A stretch of 5,501 bases of DNA. Source: Luminiphilus sp. Its GTDB lineage: Bacteria > Pseudomonadota > Gammaproteobacteria > Pseudomonadales > Halieaceae. Position numbers and translations under genes: made by a program. The stretch covers positions 1-5,501 of the forward strand of contig JAKMEU010000099.1 in NCBI GenBank assembly GCA_022425845.1, given 5' to 3'. The notes under the pieces are model-generated. The model ran no database searches. It saw only the letters and a program-made list of their open reading frames with translations, and was not told the origin of the DNA. Of the stretch, positions 1-5,501 are shown one piece after another (the first letter of the stretch is position 1; each line of letters starts with the position of its first letter).

Positions 1-817
1 CGGTGTAATTGATCACGGCATTACCCTGGTAATTCTCTTGGTCCAACACTTCAGTTTCAAAGTGAAGACTGCGGTATTCAAGCGTGCCGAATTGACAATC
101 GAAAAATTCATCGATCTTTCCGGTGTACAAAATTTTCCCGGCGCGCTCGTCCCAAGAAGACTTGTTTTCGAAGTAGTTGACCCCGGTCTTGATCTCGATA
201 CCGCGGAGCAGGGCGTCAGTCAGGGTGTTGTAGCCCCCTATTGGAATGCCCTGGTAGCGATCGTTGAAATAGTTGTTGTCAAAGGTGAAGCGAAAGGGCA
301 ACCGTTTGATGATAAACGATGGAATCTGGGTGGCGGGGCGACCCCACTGTTTCTCCGTGTAGCCTTTAATCAGCGTTTCGTAAAGAACCCTGCCGCCAAG
401 AAACAGCGCCTGCTCTTCTAGGTTGCTGGGATTGGTGTCTTTGAATTCAGCACGCTCCTCCGCAATTTTTGCCTCTGCTTCCTCGGGCGTCGTCACCCCC
501 CACAGCTGGTAAAACGTATTCATATTGAACGGCAGGTTGAACAGTTTGCCGCGATGATTGGCCACCGGTGAGTTGACGTAGTGGTTGAAGGTGGTGAAGC
601 GGTTTACGTAGTCCCAAACCGCCTGATTACTGGTGTGGAAAATGTGTGCACCGTATTTGTGCACATTGATGCCTTCTATATTTTCACAATAAATGTTGCC
701 ACCGGTGTGGGCTCGCTTGTCGATGACCAGAACCTTTTTGCCGGCATCAGTCGCCTCCCGGGCAAAAACCGAACCAAATAGCCCTGCTCCGACGATGATG
801 TAGTCGTACTGGCTCAT
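1..817 (-). CDS. glf: UDP-galactopyranose mutase, N-terminal 272 residues (3' end outside window)
   Basis: This flavoenzyme interconverts UDP-galactopyranose and UDP-galactofuranose in the cytoplasm, supplying the Galf donor for surface polysaccharides. Reading the minus strand from the ATG at 815-817, the frame stays open to the left edge (codon 272 ends at base 2). The family is usually about 370-400 residues, so roughly the last 100 are missing. The protein starts MSQYDYIIVGAGLFGS, a Rossmann FAD-binding motif (GAGLFG, residues 10-15). HTGGNIY follows at 37-43, GAHIFHT at 56-62, and the family segment YTEKQWGR at 153-160. Trp158 and Arg172 (in KRLPFRF) have the spacing of the substrate-contacting Trp160 and Arg174 of the Klebsiella enzyme. 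The start is fixed by the immediate Rossmann fold; upstream there is only a weak AAGG (828-831) about 10 nt away. It is transcribed divergently from the receptor gene. No glycosyltransferase partner is visible, although such genes often accompany glf and could lie beyond the left edge. The identification is firm from the motifs. Confidence 0.95.
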   Translation of the reverse strand, partial: MSQYDYIIVGAGLFGSVFAREATDAGKKVLVIDKRAHTGGNIYCENIEGINVHKYGAHIFHTSNQAVWDYVNRFTTFNHYVNSPVANHRGKLFNLPFNMNTFYQLWGVTTPEEAEAKIAEERAEFKDTNPSNLEEQALFLGGRVLYETLIKGYTEKQWGRPATQIPSFIIKRLPFRFTFDNNYFNDRYQGIPIGGYNTLTDALLRGIEIKTGVNYFENKSSWDERAGKILYTGKIDEFFDCQFGTLEYRSLHFETEVLDQENYQGNAVINYT

Positions 818-855
818 ATTGTGATGGCCTTAACCTATGACTTCTTTGTGGACGT

Positions 856-886
856 ACTATACCAAGATGGCAGTGAATGACGTCAC
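856..886 (-). promoter_or_regulatory. Candidate promoter of glf (extended -10)
   Basis: On the minus strand, TATAGT (856-861) is preceded by TGG, giving an extended -10 of the TGnTATAAT type. A GTGACG element (881-886, four of six matches to TTGACA) lies 19 bases upstream, which is a long spacer but tolerable with an extended -10. The -10 sits about 40 bases before the glf ATG, a normal 5' leader length. This is a prediction from consensus matching only. Confidence 0.4.
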
Positions 887-1116
887 GCTGAGTCCATAAT
901 CACCGCGCTTCAGGTGAGTGTGCCTTTAAATATCAATTTCCGCTGGGTTAGATCAGGGGCAGCGGGTCATCAGCATTAGAGACGGGTAATAAATGCCCAG
1001 AAAAAACAAACAGACTGAAGTTGTCCATAAAAAGACTAACCGCAATTAGCCAATGGTAAAAATTTACTCCTCTTTTCGTTGCTCTCTAGACTGTAAATGC
1101 AGGTAAACTCGAACTC

Positions 1117-1137
1117 TGGCGCGCGAGAGCGGCGCCA
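1117..1137 (+). promoter_or_regulatory. Stem-loop with GAGA tetraloop in the receptor gene leader
   Basis: TGGCGCGC (1117-1124) can pair with GCGGCGCCA (1129-1137) through eight base pairs with one bulged G at 1131, closing on a GAGA loop (1125-1128) of the stable GNRA class. It lies about 80 bases upstream of the receptor start codon. No T-tract follows, so it is not an intrinsic terminator. Whether it is transcribed depends on the unmapped promoter. The pairing is seen directly; a function is inference. Confidence 0.4.
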
Positions 1138-1142
1138 ATCTG

Positions 1143-1188
1143 CGCATCACTTGAACGCGTTTCCCTCGCTTCAAGCATCCCAGATGCG
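1143..1188 (+). promoter_or_regulatory. Nested leader helix with an alternative hairpin
   Basis: CGCATC (1143-1148) is complementary to GATGCG (1183-1188). Inside this outer helix, CTTGAA (1150-1155) is complementary to TTCAAG (1170-1175), continued by GCG/CGC (1157-1159 with 1167-1169). The 3' outer arm can instead pair locally: GCATC (1175-1179) with GATGC (1183-1187) around a three-base CCA loop. The two folds exclude each other and end 19 bases before the ribosome binding site. No known riboswitch class is recognised. Function is unproven. Confidence 0.35.
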
Positions 1189-1207
1189 GTAAAAACATCC
1201 CCGAAAC

Positions 1208-1212
1208 AGGAG
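1208..1212 (+). promoter_or_regulatory. Ribosome binding site of the receptor gene
   Basis: AGGAG lies six bases before the ATG at 1219, an optimal spacing. It supports that start over the later in-frame ATG at codon 9. The upstream CTCCT (1067-1071) is complementary to it, but with so short a match at this distance the pairing may be chance. Confidence 0.85.
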
Positions 1213-1218
1213 CTTACA

Positions 1219-3900
1219 ATGAGATCCAGGAAAACCCGCCCAATGTGGCGTGTGTCAGGTATTGCCCTCGCAGTCACCCTGGCACAAACCGCCATCGCAC
1301 AGGACGCAGGATTGGAAGAGGTCATCATTACTGGTACGCGTCTCTCGGACCGCTCTGCGGCTGATTCGCCGGTACCCGTTGATGTCATCACCGGTACTGA
1401 AATGCGTGCCAATGGCTCGACTGACCTGCAGGACATGCTGCGGACCCAGGTGCCGTCATTCGATGTAAACGCACAGCCCATCAGTGATGCTGCCACGATT
1501 ACCCGACCACCCAACCTGCGCGGCCTGTCGCCAGACAATGTCCTGGTGCTGGTCAACGGTAAGCGTCGTCACCGTGGATCCATTATTTCATTCCTGGGTG
1601 GCGGTATTTCCGATGGTGCCCAGGGTGTCGACATCGCGTCCATCCCGTCGCTGGCCCTAAAGCAGGTCGAAGTCCTGCGTGATGGCGCCTCGTCACAGTA
1701 CGGTTCTGACGCCATTGCCGGCGTGCTGAACTTCATTCTCCGGGATGACGCAGAGGGCTTCGAGGTCGTGGCTCGCTACGGCTCCAGCTATGAGGGAGAT
1801 GGCGACAACTACAACATCGCCGCTAACCTCGGCCTGCCCCTGGGCGACAGTGGTTTCATCAACATCACCGGCGAGATCAGGGACGTGGAAGGTACCGTTC
1901 GTTCCGTCGTCAGGAACGACGTGGCCTTTGCCGAGGCCAATGGCTACACACCGGTCAGTGACTATCAGGTTATCAACACCTACACCGGTGAAGTACCCCA
2001 GTACTGGGGTCAGCCGGATGTGGAAGACGATGCCAAGGTCTTCATCAATGCCGCTTTTGAAGTGAGCGACGCTCTGGAACTGTACGCTTTTGGTAACTAC
2101 TCCGAGCGCGCCGTAACCGGTGGCTTCTTCTACCGAAATGTCGTGGGCGGCCCCAGCGGTCAGCGTGGCGGCGTTTACCGAGGACCGACGGTCGATCCCA
2201 CCACGGGTATGGCCAGTGACACCGGTGTACCATCCGTTCTCGTGGGGGACTTGGACGGTGGTAATAGCTGTATCGATGGCAACCCACTGGGCGGATCCGG
2301 CGGCGTGATTCCCGATGCGGGCTTCCTGGGCTCCGTTGCTGGCGACCCCAATTGTTTCTCGTTCATTGAAACCATCCCGTCGGGCTTTGTACCTCGATTT
2401 GGTGGTACCAATGAGGACATGGCATTCGCCTTTGGCGCGCGGGGTACCTTCAATGTGGGCACCGGTCTTAACTACGACCTCAGCGCCCAGCGCGGTTCCA
2501 ACAAGACCGACTTCTACATCCGTAACACCATCAACGCCTCCTTGGGCCCCGATACTCCTCGCGACTTCGTACCCGGCGGTCAGGAGCAAACCGAGACGGT
2601 TTACAACCTCGACCTGTCCTACGGTTTCGAAGTGGGTCTCGCTTCCGAGTTGAACGTGGCCGTTGGTGCGGAATACCGGGAAGAAGAGTTTGACCTGTTC
2701 GCAGGAGACCCTAACTCCTACGCACTGGGACCACTGGCCTCCCAGGGCTTCTCATCCAGCTCAAACGGCTTTGGTGGTTTCCCCAACGATACGTCGGCGG
2801 AGCAGGACAACACGGCCTTCTACGTGGATGTCGAAACCGACATCACCGATCGCCTGACGGTTCAGGCCGCCGTGCGTTACGAAGAGTTCAGTAACTTTGA
2901 CGACACCACCAACTACAAGTTGGCAGGTCTGTTCCGCGTTACCGATGCCCTTCGTCTGCGGGCTGCCTTCTCGACCGGCTTCCACGCTCCGACTGCTGGC
3001 CAGGCCAGCATCACCAACGTAACCACCCAGAACGTCCAGGGTGTGCTGGTTGACCAGGGCACGCTGCCCCTGTTCTCGCCTGCGGGACAGATCGGTGCGG
3101 ACTACATCGAAGCGACCAATGGCGGCGCAGGCCGACCCGAGCTGGGTCCGGAGGAAGCCGAGAACTTCTCCATTGGTGTCGGTTTCGATATCGGTAGTTC
3201 AACCTGGACCATCGATTACTACGACATTGATGTAGAGGATCGAATTGCCCTGGGTGCCAACGTCGACTTCCTGGCGGCCTTGAATTACGCCGGTGGCGGC
3301 ACTGACTACCAGACAGTTGGCGATGCGCTGACGGGCCTGGATCAGGCTGGTGTCATCAATCGGCAGGAGTTCCTGGGTCTGGACGACCTGGCCCAGTTCC
3401 GATTCTTCACCAACAGCTTTGATACCCGCACCAAGGGTGTTGATATCGTCGGTAACATGAGCTTCGACCTGATGAGTGGTTTCTCCACCGTCACCGTCGC
3501 GTTCAACTACAACGACACCGAGGTCACCGACCGAGGCAGCATCAACCCCATCAGTGACGGCCGTGTCGAGGCTCTGGAAGAGCAGCTGCCCAATATCAAG
3601 GGCAACGTTTCCTGGACCCACACTCAGGGTAAGTGGCGTACGCTGCTGCGTGCCAACTACTACGGCAACTGGACATCAACCAGCAATGGTTACGATGTCG
3701 GTGCCAGCACCTTGGTTGATGCCCAGGTGTCCTACCAGCTCACCGACAACCTCGAGTTGACGGCGGGTGTGGACAACCTGTTTGACGAGTACCCCGATGA
3801 GACGCCGAACCCCGGTGGCCTCGGCCAGCTTTATCCGGAGGACAGCCCCCTCGGATTTAACGGCGGCATGTGGTACCTGCAGGGTCGCTACGCTTTCTAA
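1219..3900 (+). CDS. TonB-dependent outer-membrane receptor, substrate unknown
   Basis: This is a ligand-gated outer-membrane transporter, powered by TonB-ExbB-ExbD, of 893 residues (usual size for the family). A basic N-terminus and hydrophobic core form a Sec signal peptide with likely cleavage after AIA at residue 27. EEVIITGTR (33-41) is a typical TonB box. The plug domain follows at about 45-175, with NLRGLSPDNVLVLVNGKRR (99-117) and the conserved VEVLRDGASSQYGSDAIAGVLN (150-171) that ends it. The remainder is beta-barrel, including GFHAPTAGQ (587-595), the late NLFDEYPDETP (853-863), and a C-terminal aromatic strand ending YLQGRYAF, the BAM-type terminal Phe. The only two cysteines, Cys351 and Cys379, probably lie in a single extracellular loop. 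The gene is monocistronic by appearance: a structured leader before it and a strong terminator after it. Siderophores, vitamins, sugars and other organic ligands are all possible; the sequence does not decide. Family assignment is very secure, ligand is not. Confidence 0.97.
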   Translation: MRSRKTRPMWRVSGIALAVTLAQTAIAQDAGLEEVIITGTRLSDRSAADSPVPVDVITGTEMRANGSTDLQDMLRTQVPSFDVNAQPISDAATITRPPNLRGLSPDNVLVLVNGKRRHRGSIISFLGGGISDGAQGVDIASIPSLALKQVEVLRDGASSQYGSDAIAGVLNFILRDDAEGFEVVARYGSSYEGDGDNYNIAANLGLPLGDSGFINITGEIRDVEGTVRSVVRNDVAFAEANGYTPVSDYQVINTYTGEVPQYWGQPDVEDDAKVFINAAFEVSDALELYAFGNYSERAVTGGFFYRNVVGGPSGQRGGVYRGPTVDPTTGMASDTGVPSVLVGDLDGGNSCIDGNPLGGSGGVIPDAGFLGSVAGDPNCFSFIETIPSGFVPRFGGTNEDMAFAFGARGTFNVGTGLNYDLSAQRGSNKTDFYIRNTINASLGPDTPRDFVPGGQEQTETVYNLDLSYGFEVGLASELNVAVGAEYREEEFDLFAGDPNSYALGPLASQGFSSSSNGFGGFPNDTSAEQDNTAFYVDVETDITDRLTVQAAVRYEEFSNFDDTTNYKLAGLFRVTDALRLRAAFSTGFHAPTAGQASITNVTTQNVQGVLVDQGTLPLFSPAGQIGADYIEATNGGAGRPELGPEEAENFSIGVGFDIGSSTWTIDYYDIDVEDRIALGANVDFLAALNYAGGGTDYQTVGDALTGLDQAGVINRQEFLGLDDLAQFRFFTNSFDTRTKGVDIVGNMSFDLMSGFSTVTVAFNYNDTEVTDRGSINPISDGRVEALEEQLPNIKGNVSWTHTQGKWRTLLRANYYGNWTSTSNGYDVGASTLVDAQVSYQLTDNLELTAGVDNLFDEYPDETPNPGGLGQLYPEDSPLGFNGGMWYLQGRYAF

Positions 3901-3964
3901 GGTAGCTTTCAGCCTAGAACCACCCCTGGACCCGCTATGTAAGGCGCGGGCTCGAGGGTGAAAG

Positions 3965-4002
3965 AACCCGAGTCGGAGCTGTGTCCTGACTCGGGTTTTT
4001 TT
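3965..4002 (+). terminator. Rho-independent terminator after the receptor gene
   Basis: AACCCGAGTC (3965-3974) and GACTCGGGTT (3988-3997) form a perfect ten-base-pair stem. It is extended by a G-U and a G-C pair around a nine-base loop. Seven T residues (3996-4002) form the tract, the first two within the stem. It lies 65 bases after the receptor stop codon and should separate receptor transcription from the downstream epimerase. Confidence 0.93.
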
Positions 4003-4052
4003 ATGGGAGACACGTTATTTTTGTACAGGGGCCTACGCTAAATTGATGTCAC

Positions 4053-4057
4053 TGGAG
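4053..4057 (+). promoter_or_regulatory. Ribosome binding site of the leader ORF
   Basis: TGGAG sits six bases before the ATG at 4064. It is too far (about 29 bases) from the epimerase ATG at 4087 to serve that start directly. The immediate upstream region of the epimerase (4071-4086) shows no purine-rich motif. A weak -10-like TAAATT (4039-4044) lies just upstream, without a convincing -35 box. Confidence 0.5.
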
Positions 4058-4063
4058 CGATTA

Positions 4064-4090
4064 ATGGGTAGCTCGACCGGCCTTTCATGA
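4064..4090 (+). CDS. Possible 8-codon leader ORF coupled to the epimerase
   Basis: The frame reads MGSSTGLS and stops at TGA (4088-4090). That stop overlaps the epimerase start codon in an ATGA arrangement, the classic geometry for translational coupling by stop-start reinitiation. A TGGAG motif stands at good distance before it. It is not an N-terminal extension of the epimerase: it is in another frame, and the epimerase frame has a TAG stop at 4069-4071. The peptide has no codon run suggesting amino-acid attenuation. Such a short frame can arise by chance, so confidence rests on the combination of ribosome binding site, spacing and overlap. Confidence 0.4.
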   Translation: MGSSTGLS

Positions 4091-5016
4091 CCGATTTCAT
4101 TCGACTTGAATCGTCCAGCCTGGGGGTGACCCTGGGCAGTCGTGGGGCTAGGCTGGTCCAACTGACGTCCAAAAGGCATGGTGCAGAGCTATTGCTCGAT
4201 GGCTCTCGGTTGGCCGCTGAACTCATTGACCAATTTTGCATTGGCGGCACTGCGGGGCCCTATGCCGGTCGCCTGCGGCGTGAGCACCCGGTCACTGGGG
4301 AGTCGACGGTCTTGCTCCATGGCGGCGAGGCTGCGCTGCATCGGCTCGACTGGCGCTTGCTGCACAGGGAAGGGGCTACCAGCGCCGCCTATGTCACCTG
4401 TCTGGGACATGGCGACGGCGGTTTGCCCGGTGATCGCGAGTTTGGGGTGGTTTACACCGTAGATGATGACCGGCTGATAATTGACTTAACTGCCAAAAGC
4501 AGCCGCGACACCCCCATCAGCATGACCAATCACGCTTACTTTACCCTGGGCGCTCAATCGGTCTGTGAGTTGTCACTCAGTCTCAATGCCCACAAGGTGC
4601 TGGCGACCGATACCTCACAATGCGCCACGGGGGAACTACTGCCGATTGCAGGCACGCACCTCGATTTCACCCGTGAACGGTCCCTTGCTGACCCCCAAAC
4701 GGAACAACCCATCGCACTCGATCACAGCTATGTAATGGAGTCCGCTGCCTCCCAGTCATTAACACCGGGCGTTGCTGCAAGACTGGTAAACCGAACCAAC
4801 GGGATAAGCCTCATCGTCGCGTCCAACCAACCGTGTTTACAGGTATACACTGCCTCGCACCTGACGGCGCCTTTGACAGCCCATAGCGCTATTTGCCTTG
4901 AGGCACAGGGGTTTCCCAACGGTCCAAATCTGAGTTTGGGCGAGGGCAATTCGATTTTGAGAGCTGGTCATAGCGTCGCCCAACGGATTGTTTACCGAAT
5001 TGGAGATGCAGCCTGA
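4087..5016 (+). CDS. Aldose 1-epimerase (galactose mutarotase family)
   Basis: Enzymes of this family interconvert the alpha and beta anomers of free hexoses, feeding galactose or glucose into catabolism in the cytoplasm. The 309-residue protein has no signal peptide and is somewhat shorter than E. coli GalM (about 346). Family motifs appear in order: GTAGPYAGRL (54-63, with Arg62), LLHGG (76-80, His78), TNHAYFTL (147-154, His149), LDHSYV (211-216, Asp212) and LEAQGFPNGPN (271-281, Glu272). These correspond to the sugar-binding Arg, the two His including the catalytic acid, the binding Asp and the Glu general base of GalM, so it is probably active. The ATG at 4087 is the earliest possible start because of an in-frame stop at 4069. 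It has no good Shine-Dalgarno of its own and may depend on the short upstream frame. The terminator upstream suggests a separate transcript from the receptor. The exact sugar is unknown, so no symbol is given. Confidence 0.9.
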   Translation: MTDFIRLESSSLGVTLGSRGARLVQLTSKRHGAELLLDGSRLAAELIDQFCIGGTAGPYAGRLRREHPVTGESTVLLHGGEAALHRLDWRLLHREGATSAAYVTCLGHGDGGLPGDREFGVVYTVDDDRLIIDLTAKSSRDTPISMTNHAYFTLGAQSVCELSLSLNAHKVLATDTSQCATGELLPIAGTHLDFTRERSLADPQTEQPIALDHSYVMESAASQSLTPGVAARLVNRTNGISLIVASNQPCLQVYTASHLTAPLTAHSAICLEAQGFPNGPNLSLGEGNSILRAGHSVAQRIVYRIGDAA

Positions 5017-5131
5017 TCGAATAAGCTACATTGCTGTTGCGACGGCTATCTGAAGCTGCTGTCAGGCTTCCGGGAACGAGATTTAGATTAGAAACGCCAT
5101 CCTTTGCGCGTATCGGGGTGTCCGGACCACG
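5017..5131. other. Convergent intergenic spacer
   Basis: These 115 bases separate the epimerase from the convergent small gene. A five-base-pair stem GAAGC/GCTTC (5052-5056 with 5066-5070) is the only clear structure and has no T-tract on either strand. No convincing intrinsic terminator for either gene is seen. Confidence 0.6.
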
Positions 5132-5359
5132 CTAAAGCGAGCGCCCTGCCTTTGCGTCTCGACGGCCCCGTTTGGTCAACGGCACGCCGTTCTCATCGAC
5201 GGTGCTTTTGGGTTTTTCGCCTTTGGCTGTTTTCGATGCGCGGCTTCGAATGATCAGGCTCAAGGTCTCCTGATCACGCAACTTCGTGGCATTTTTCTCG
5301 AGGGTATCTAGCTCCTCAAAGCTGTATGCATCGTTCTTTAGCTTGTCTATTCGATTCAC
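5132..5359 (-). CDS. Small charged hypothetical protein (75 aa)
   Basis: I do not recognise this protein. It begins with GTG at 5357-5359 and ends at TAG (5132-5134). The N-terminal half (about residues 1-45) is rich in Glu, Leu, Lys and Asp (for example FEELDTLEKNATKLRDQ), suggesting one or two amphipathic helices. The C-terminal half is strongly basic, with KTAKGEKPK and TKRGRRDAKAG, and is probably flexible or nucleic-acid binding; that last point is inference. There is no signal peptide, membrane segment or cysteine. A weak GCGAG lies about six bases before the GTG. The frame continues upstream without ATG, GTG or TTG to a stop at 5465-5467. That stretch includes the protein-like LADRKNLPVIPTDSERT just before the GTG, so an unusual CTG start at 5408-5410 (92 residues) is possible. 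It is convergent with the epimerase. The amino-acid composition looks like a real protein, but coding status is not certain. Confidence 0.55.
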   Translation of the reverse strand: MNRIDKLKNDAYSFEELDTLEKNATKLRDQETLSLIIRSRASKTAKGEKPKSTVDENGVPLTKRGRRDAKAGRSL

Positions 5360-5501
5360 AGTGCGCTCGCTATCAGTGGGAATGACTGGAAGATTCTTTC
5401 GATCAGCCAGGCGGGGTAGGGGCAGACCGTTGCCAGCCCGCGCAGTCCAGCTGGGTTGCCACCATCAACTGTCTTGGAGTGCTGGGCAGGGTAACTGCAG
5501 A
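5360..5501. other. Right-edge region, no assignable gene
   Basis: No RNA gene, repeat or clear promoter is visible. On the minus strand, one frame enters from the right edge and stays open for 47 codons to a TGA at 5356-5358. Another enters for 32 codons and stops at 5403-5405. Neither has a recognisable motif, and either could be the tail of a gene lying beyond the edge or just chance. Confidence 0.4.

Larger units (their letters stand above)
818..1218. other. Divergent intergenic region between glf and the receptor gene
   Basis: This 401-bp stretch has no plausible coding frame. Its glf side holds the candidate extended -10 promoter. The middle (about 920-1070) is AT-rich, and a receptor promoter probably lies there, but no pair of -35 and -10 boxes stands out. 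The last 100 bases before the receptor can fold into hairpins. I see no Fur-box-like sequence and no conserved cobalamin or TPP riboswitch motif, so iron, B12 or thiamine control of the receptor has no support here. Confidence 0.7.

Noticed and set aside
38..421. Plus-strand open frames within 38-421 and 581-781.
   Set aside because: They are antisense shadows of glf, whose motifs are clear on the minus strand.
878..885. Perfect palindrome TGACGTCA in the divergent promoter region.
   Set aside because: Only eight bases, with no symmetric extension and no second copy; not enough to call an operator, although it touches the candidate glf -35.
892..1031. Direct repeat GTCCATAA at 892-899 and 1023-1030.
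   Set aside because: Two eight-base copies 131 bases apart in AT-rich DNA are expected by chance.
1086..1556. A minus-strand open frame of 156 codons spanning the receptor start.
   Set aside because: It runs through the receptor signal peptide and plug region on the other strand and looks like low-information composition.
1693..2589. A 298-codon open frame on the minus strand inside the receptor gene.
   Set aside because: It is antisense to a region with unmistakable receptor homology and shows no family motif; long antisense frames are common in GC-rich genes.
3199..3621. A 140-codon minus-strand open frame in the receptor barrel region.
   Set aside because: Antisense to conserved barrel sequence, with no recognisable protein features.
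3951..3972. Alternative pairing of CTCGAGGGT with ACCCGAG that would compete with the terminator's 5' arm.
   Set aside because: It needs a two-base bulge and is much weaker than the ten-base-pair terminator stem; no evidence of antitermination.
5052..5070. GAAGC/GCTTC hairpin as a bidirectional terminator between the convergent genes.
   Set aside because: Five base pairs and no T-tract on either strand.

Overview
The window looks like ordinary chromosome from a Gram-negative, probably marine gammaproteobacterium. A large TonB-dependent outer-membrane receptor proves an outer membrane. The base composition is moderately GC-rich with no break in it. The finer taxonomic placement is inference from the style of the receptor and cannot be proved from this sequence. 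No tRNA, rRNA, CRISPR array, insertion sequence or phage gene is visible.

Layout. (1) Bases 1-817, minus strand: the first 272 codons of a UDP-galactopyranose mutase (glf), cut by the left edge; a candidate extended -10 promoter lies just upstream. (2) Bases 818-1218: a 401-bp intergenic region between the divergent glf and receptor genes. Its receptor-proximal end can fold into compact hairpins. (3) Bases 1219-3900, plus strand: an 893-residue TonB-dependent receptor with a signal peptide, TonB box, plug and beta-barrel, followed by a strong intrinsic terminator at 3965-4002. (4) Bases 4087-5016, plus strand: an aldose 1-epimerase (galactose mutarotase-type) with all main catalytic positions present. 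It lacks a good ribosome binding site of its own, but an 8-codon reading frame with a Shine-Dalgarno sequence ends across its start codon. (5) Bases 5132-5359, minus strand: a small, charged, unrecognised protein with a GTG start, convergent with the epimerase. (6) Bases 5360-5501: the right edge, with open but unassigned minus-strand frames.

How the genes may work together. glf makes the galactofuranose donor for surface glycans, the receptor imports an unknown ligand, and the mutarotase interconverts sugar anomers. A link through galactose or sugar uptake is possible but weak: glf is divergent, and a terminator separates the receptor from the epimerase. I find no convincing undescribed multi-gene system. 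The most interesting items are regulatory: the structured leader of the receptor gene and the leader-ORF coupling at the epimerase start.
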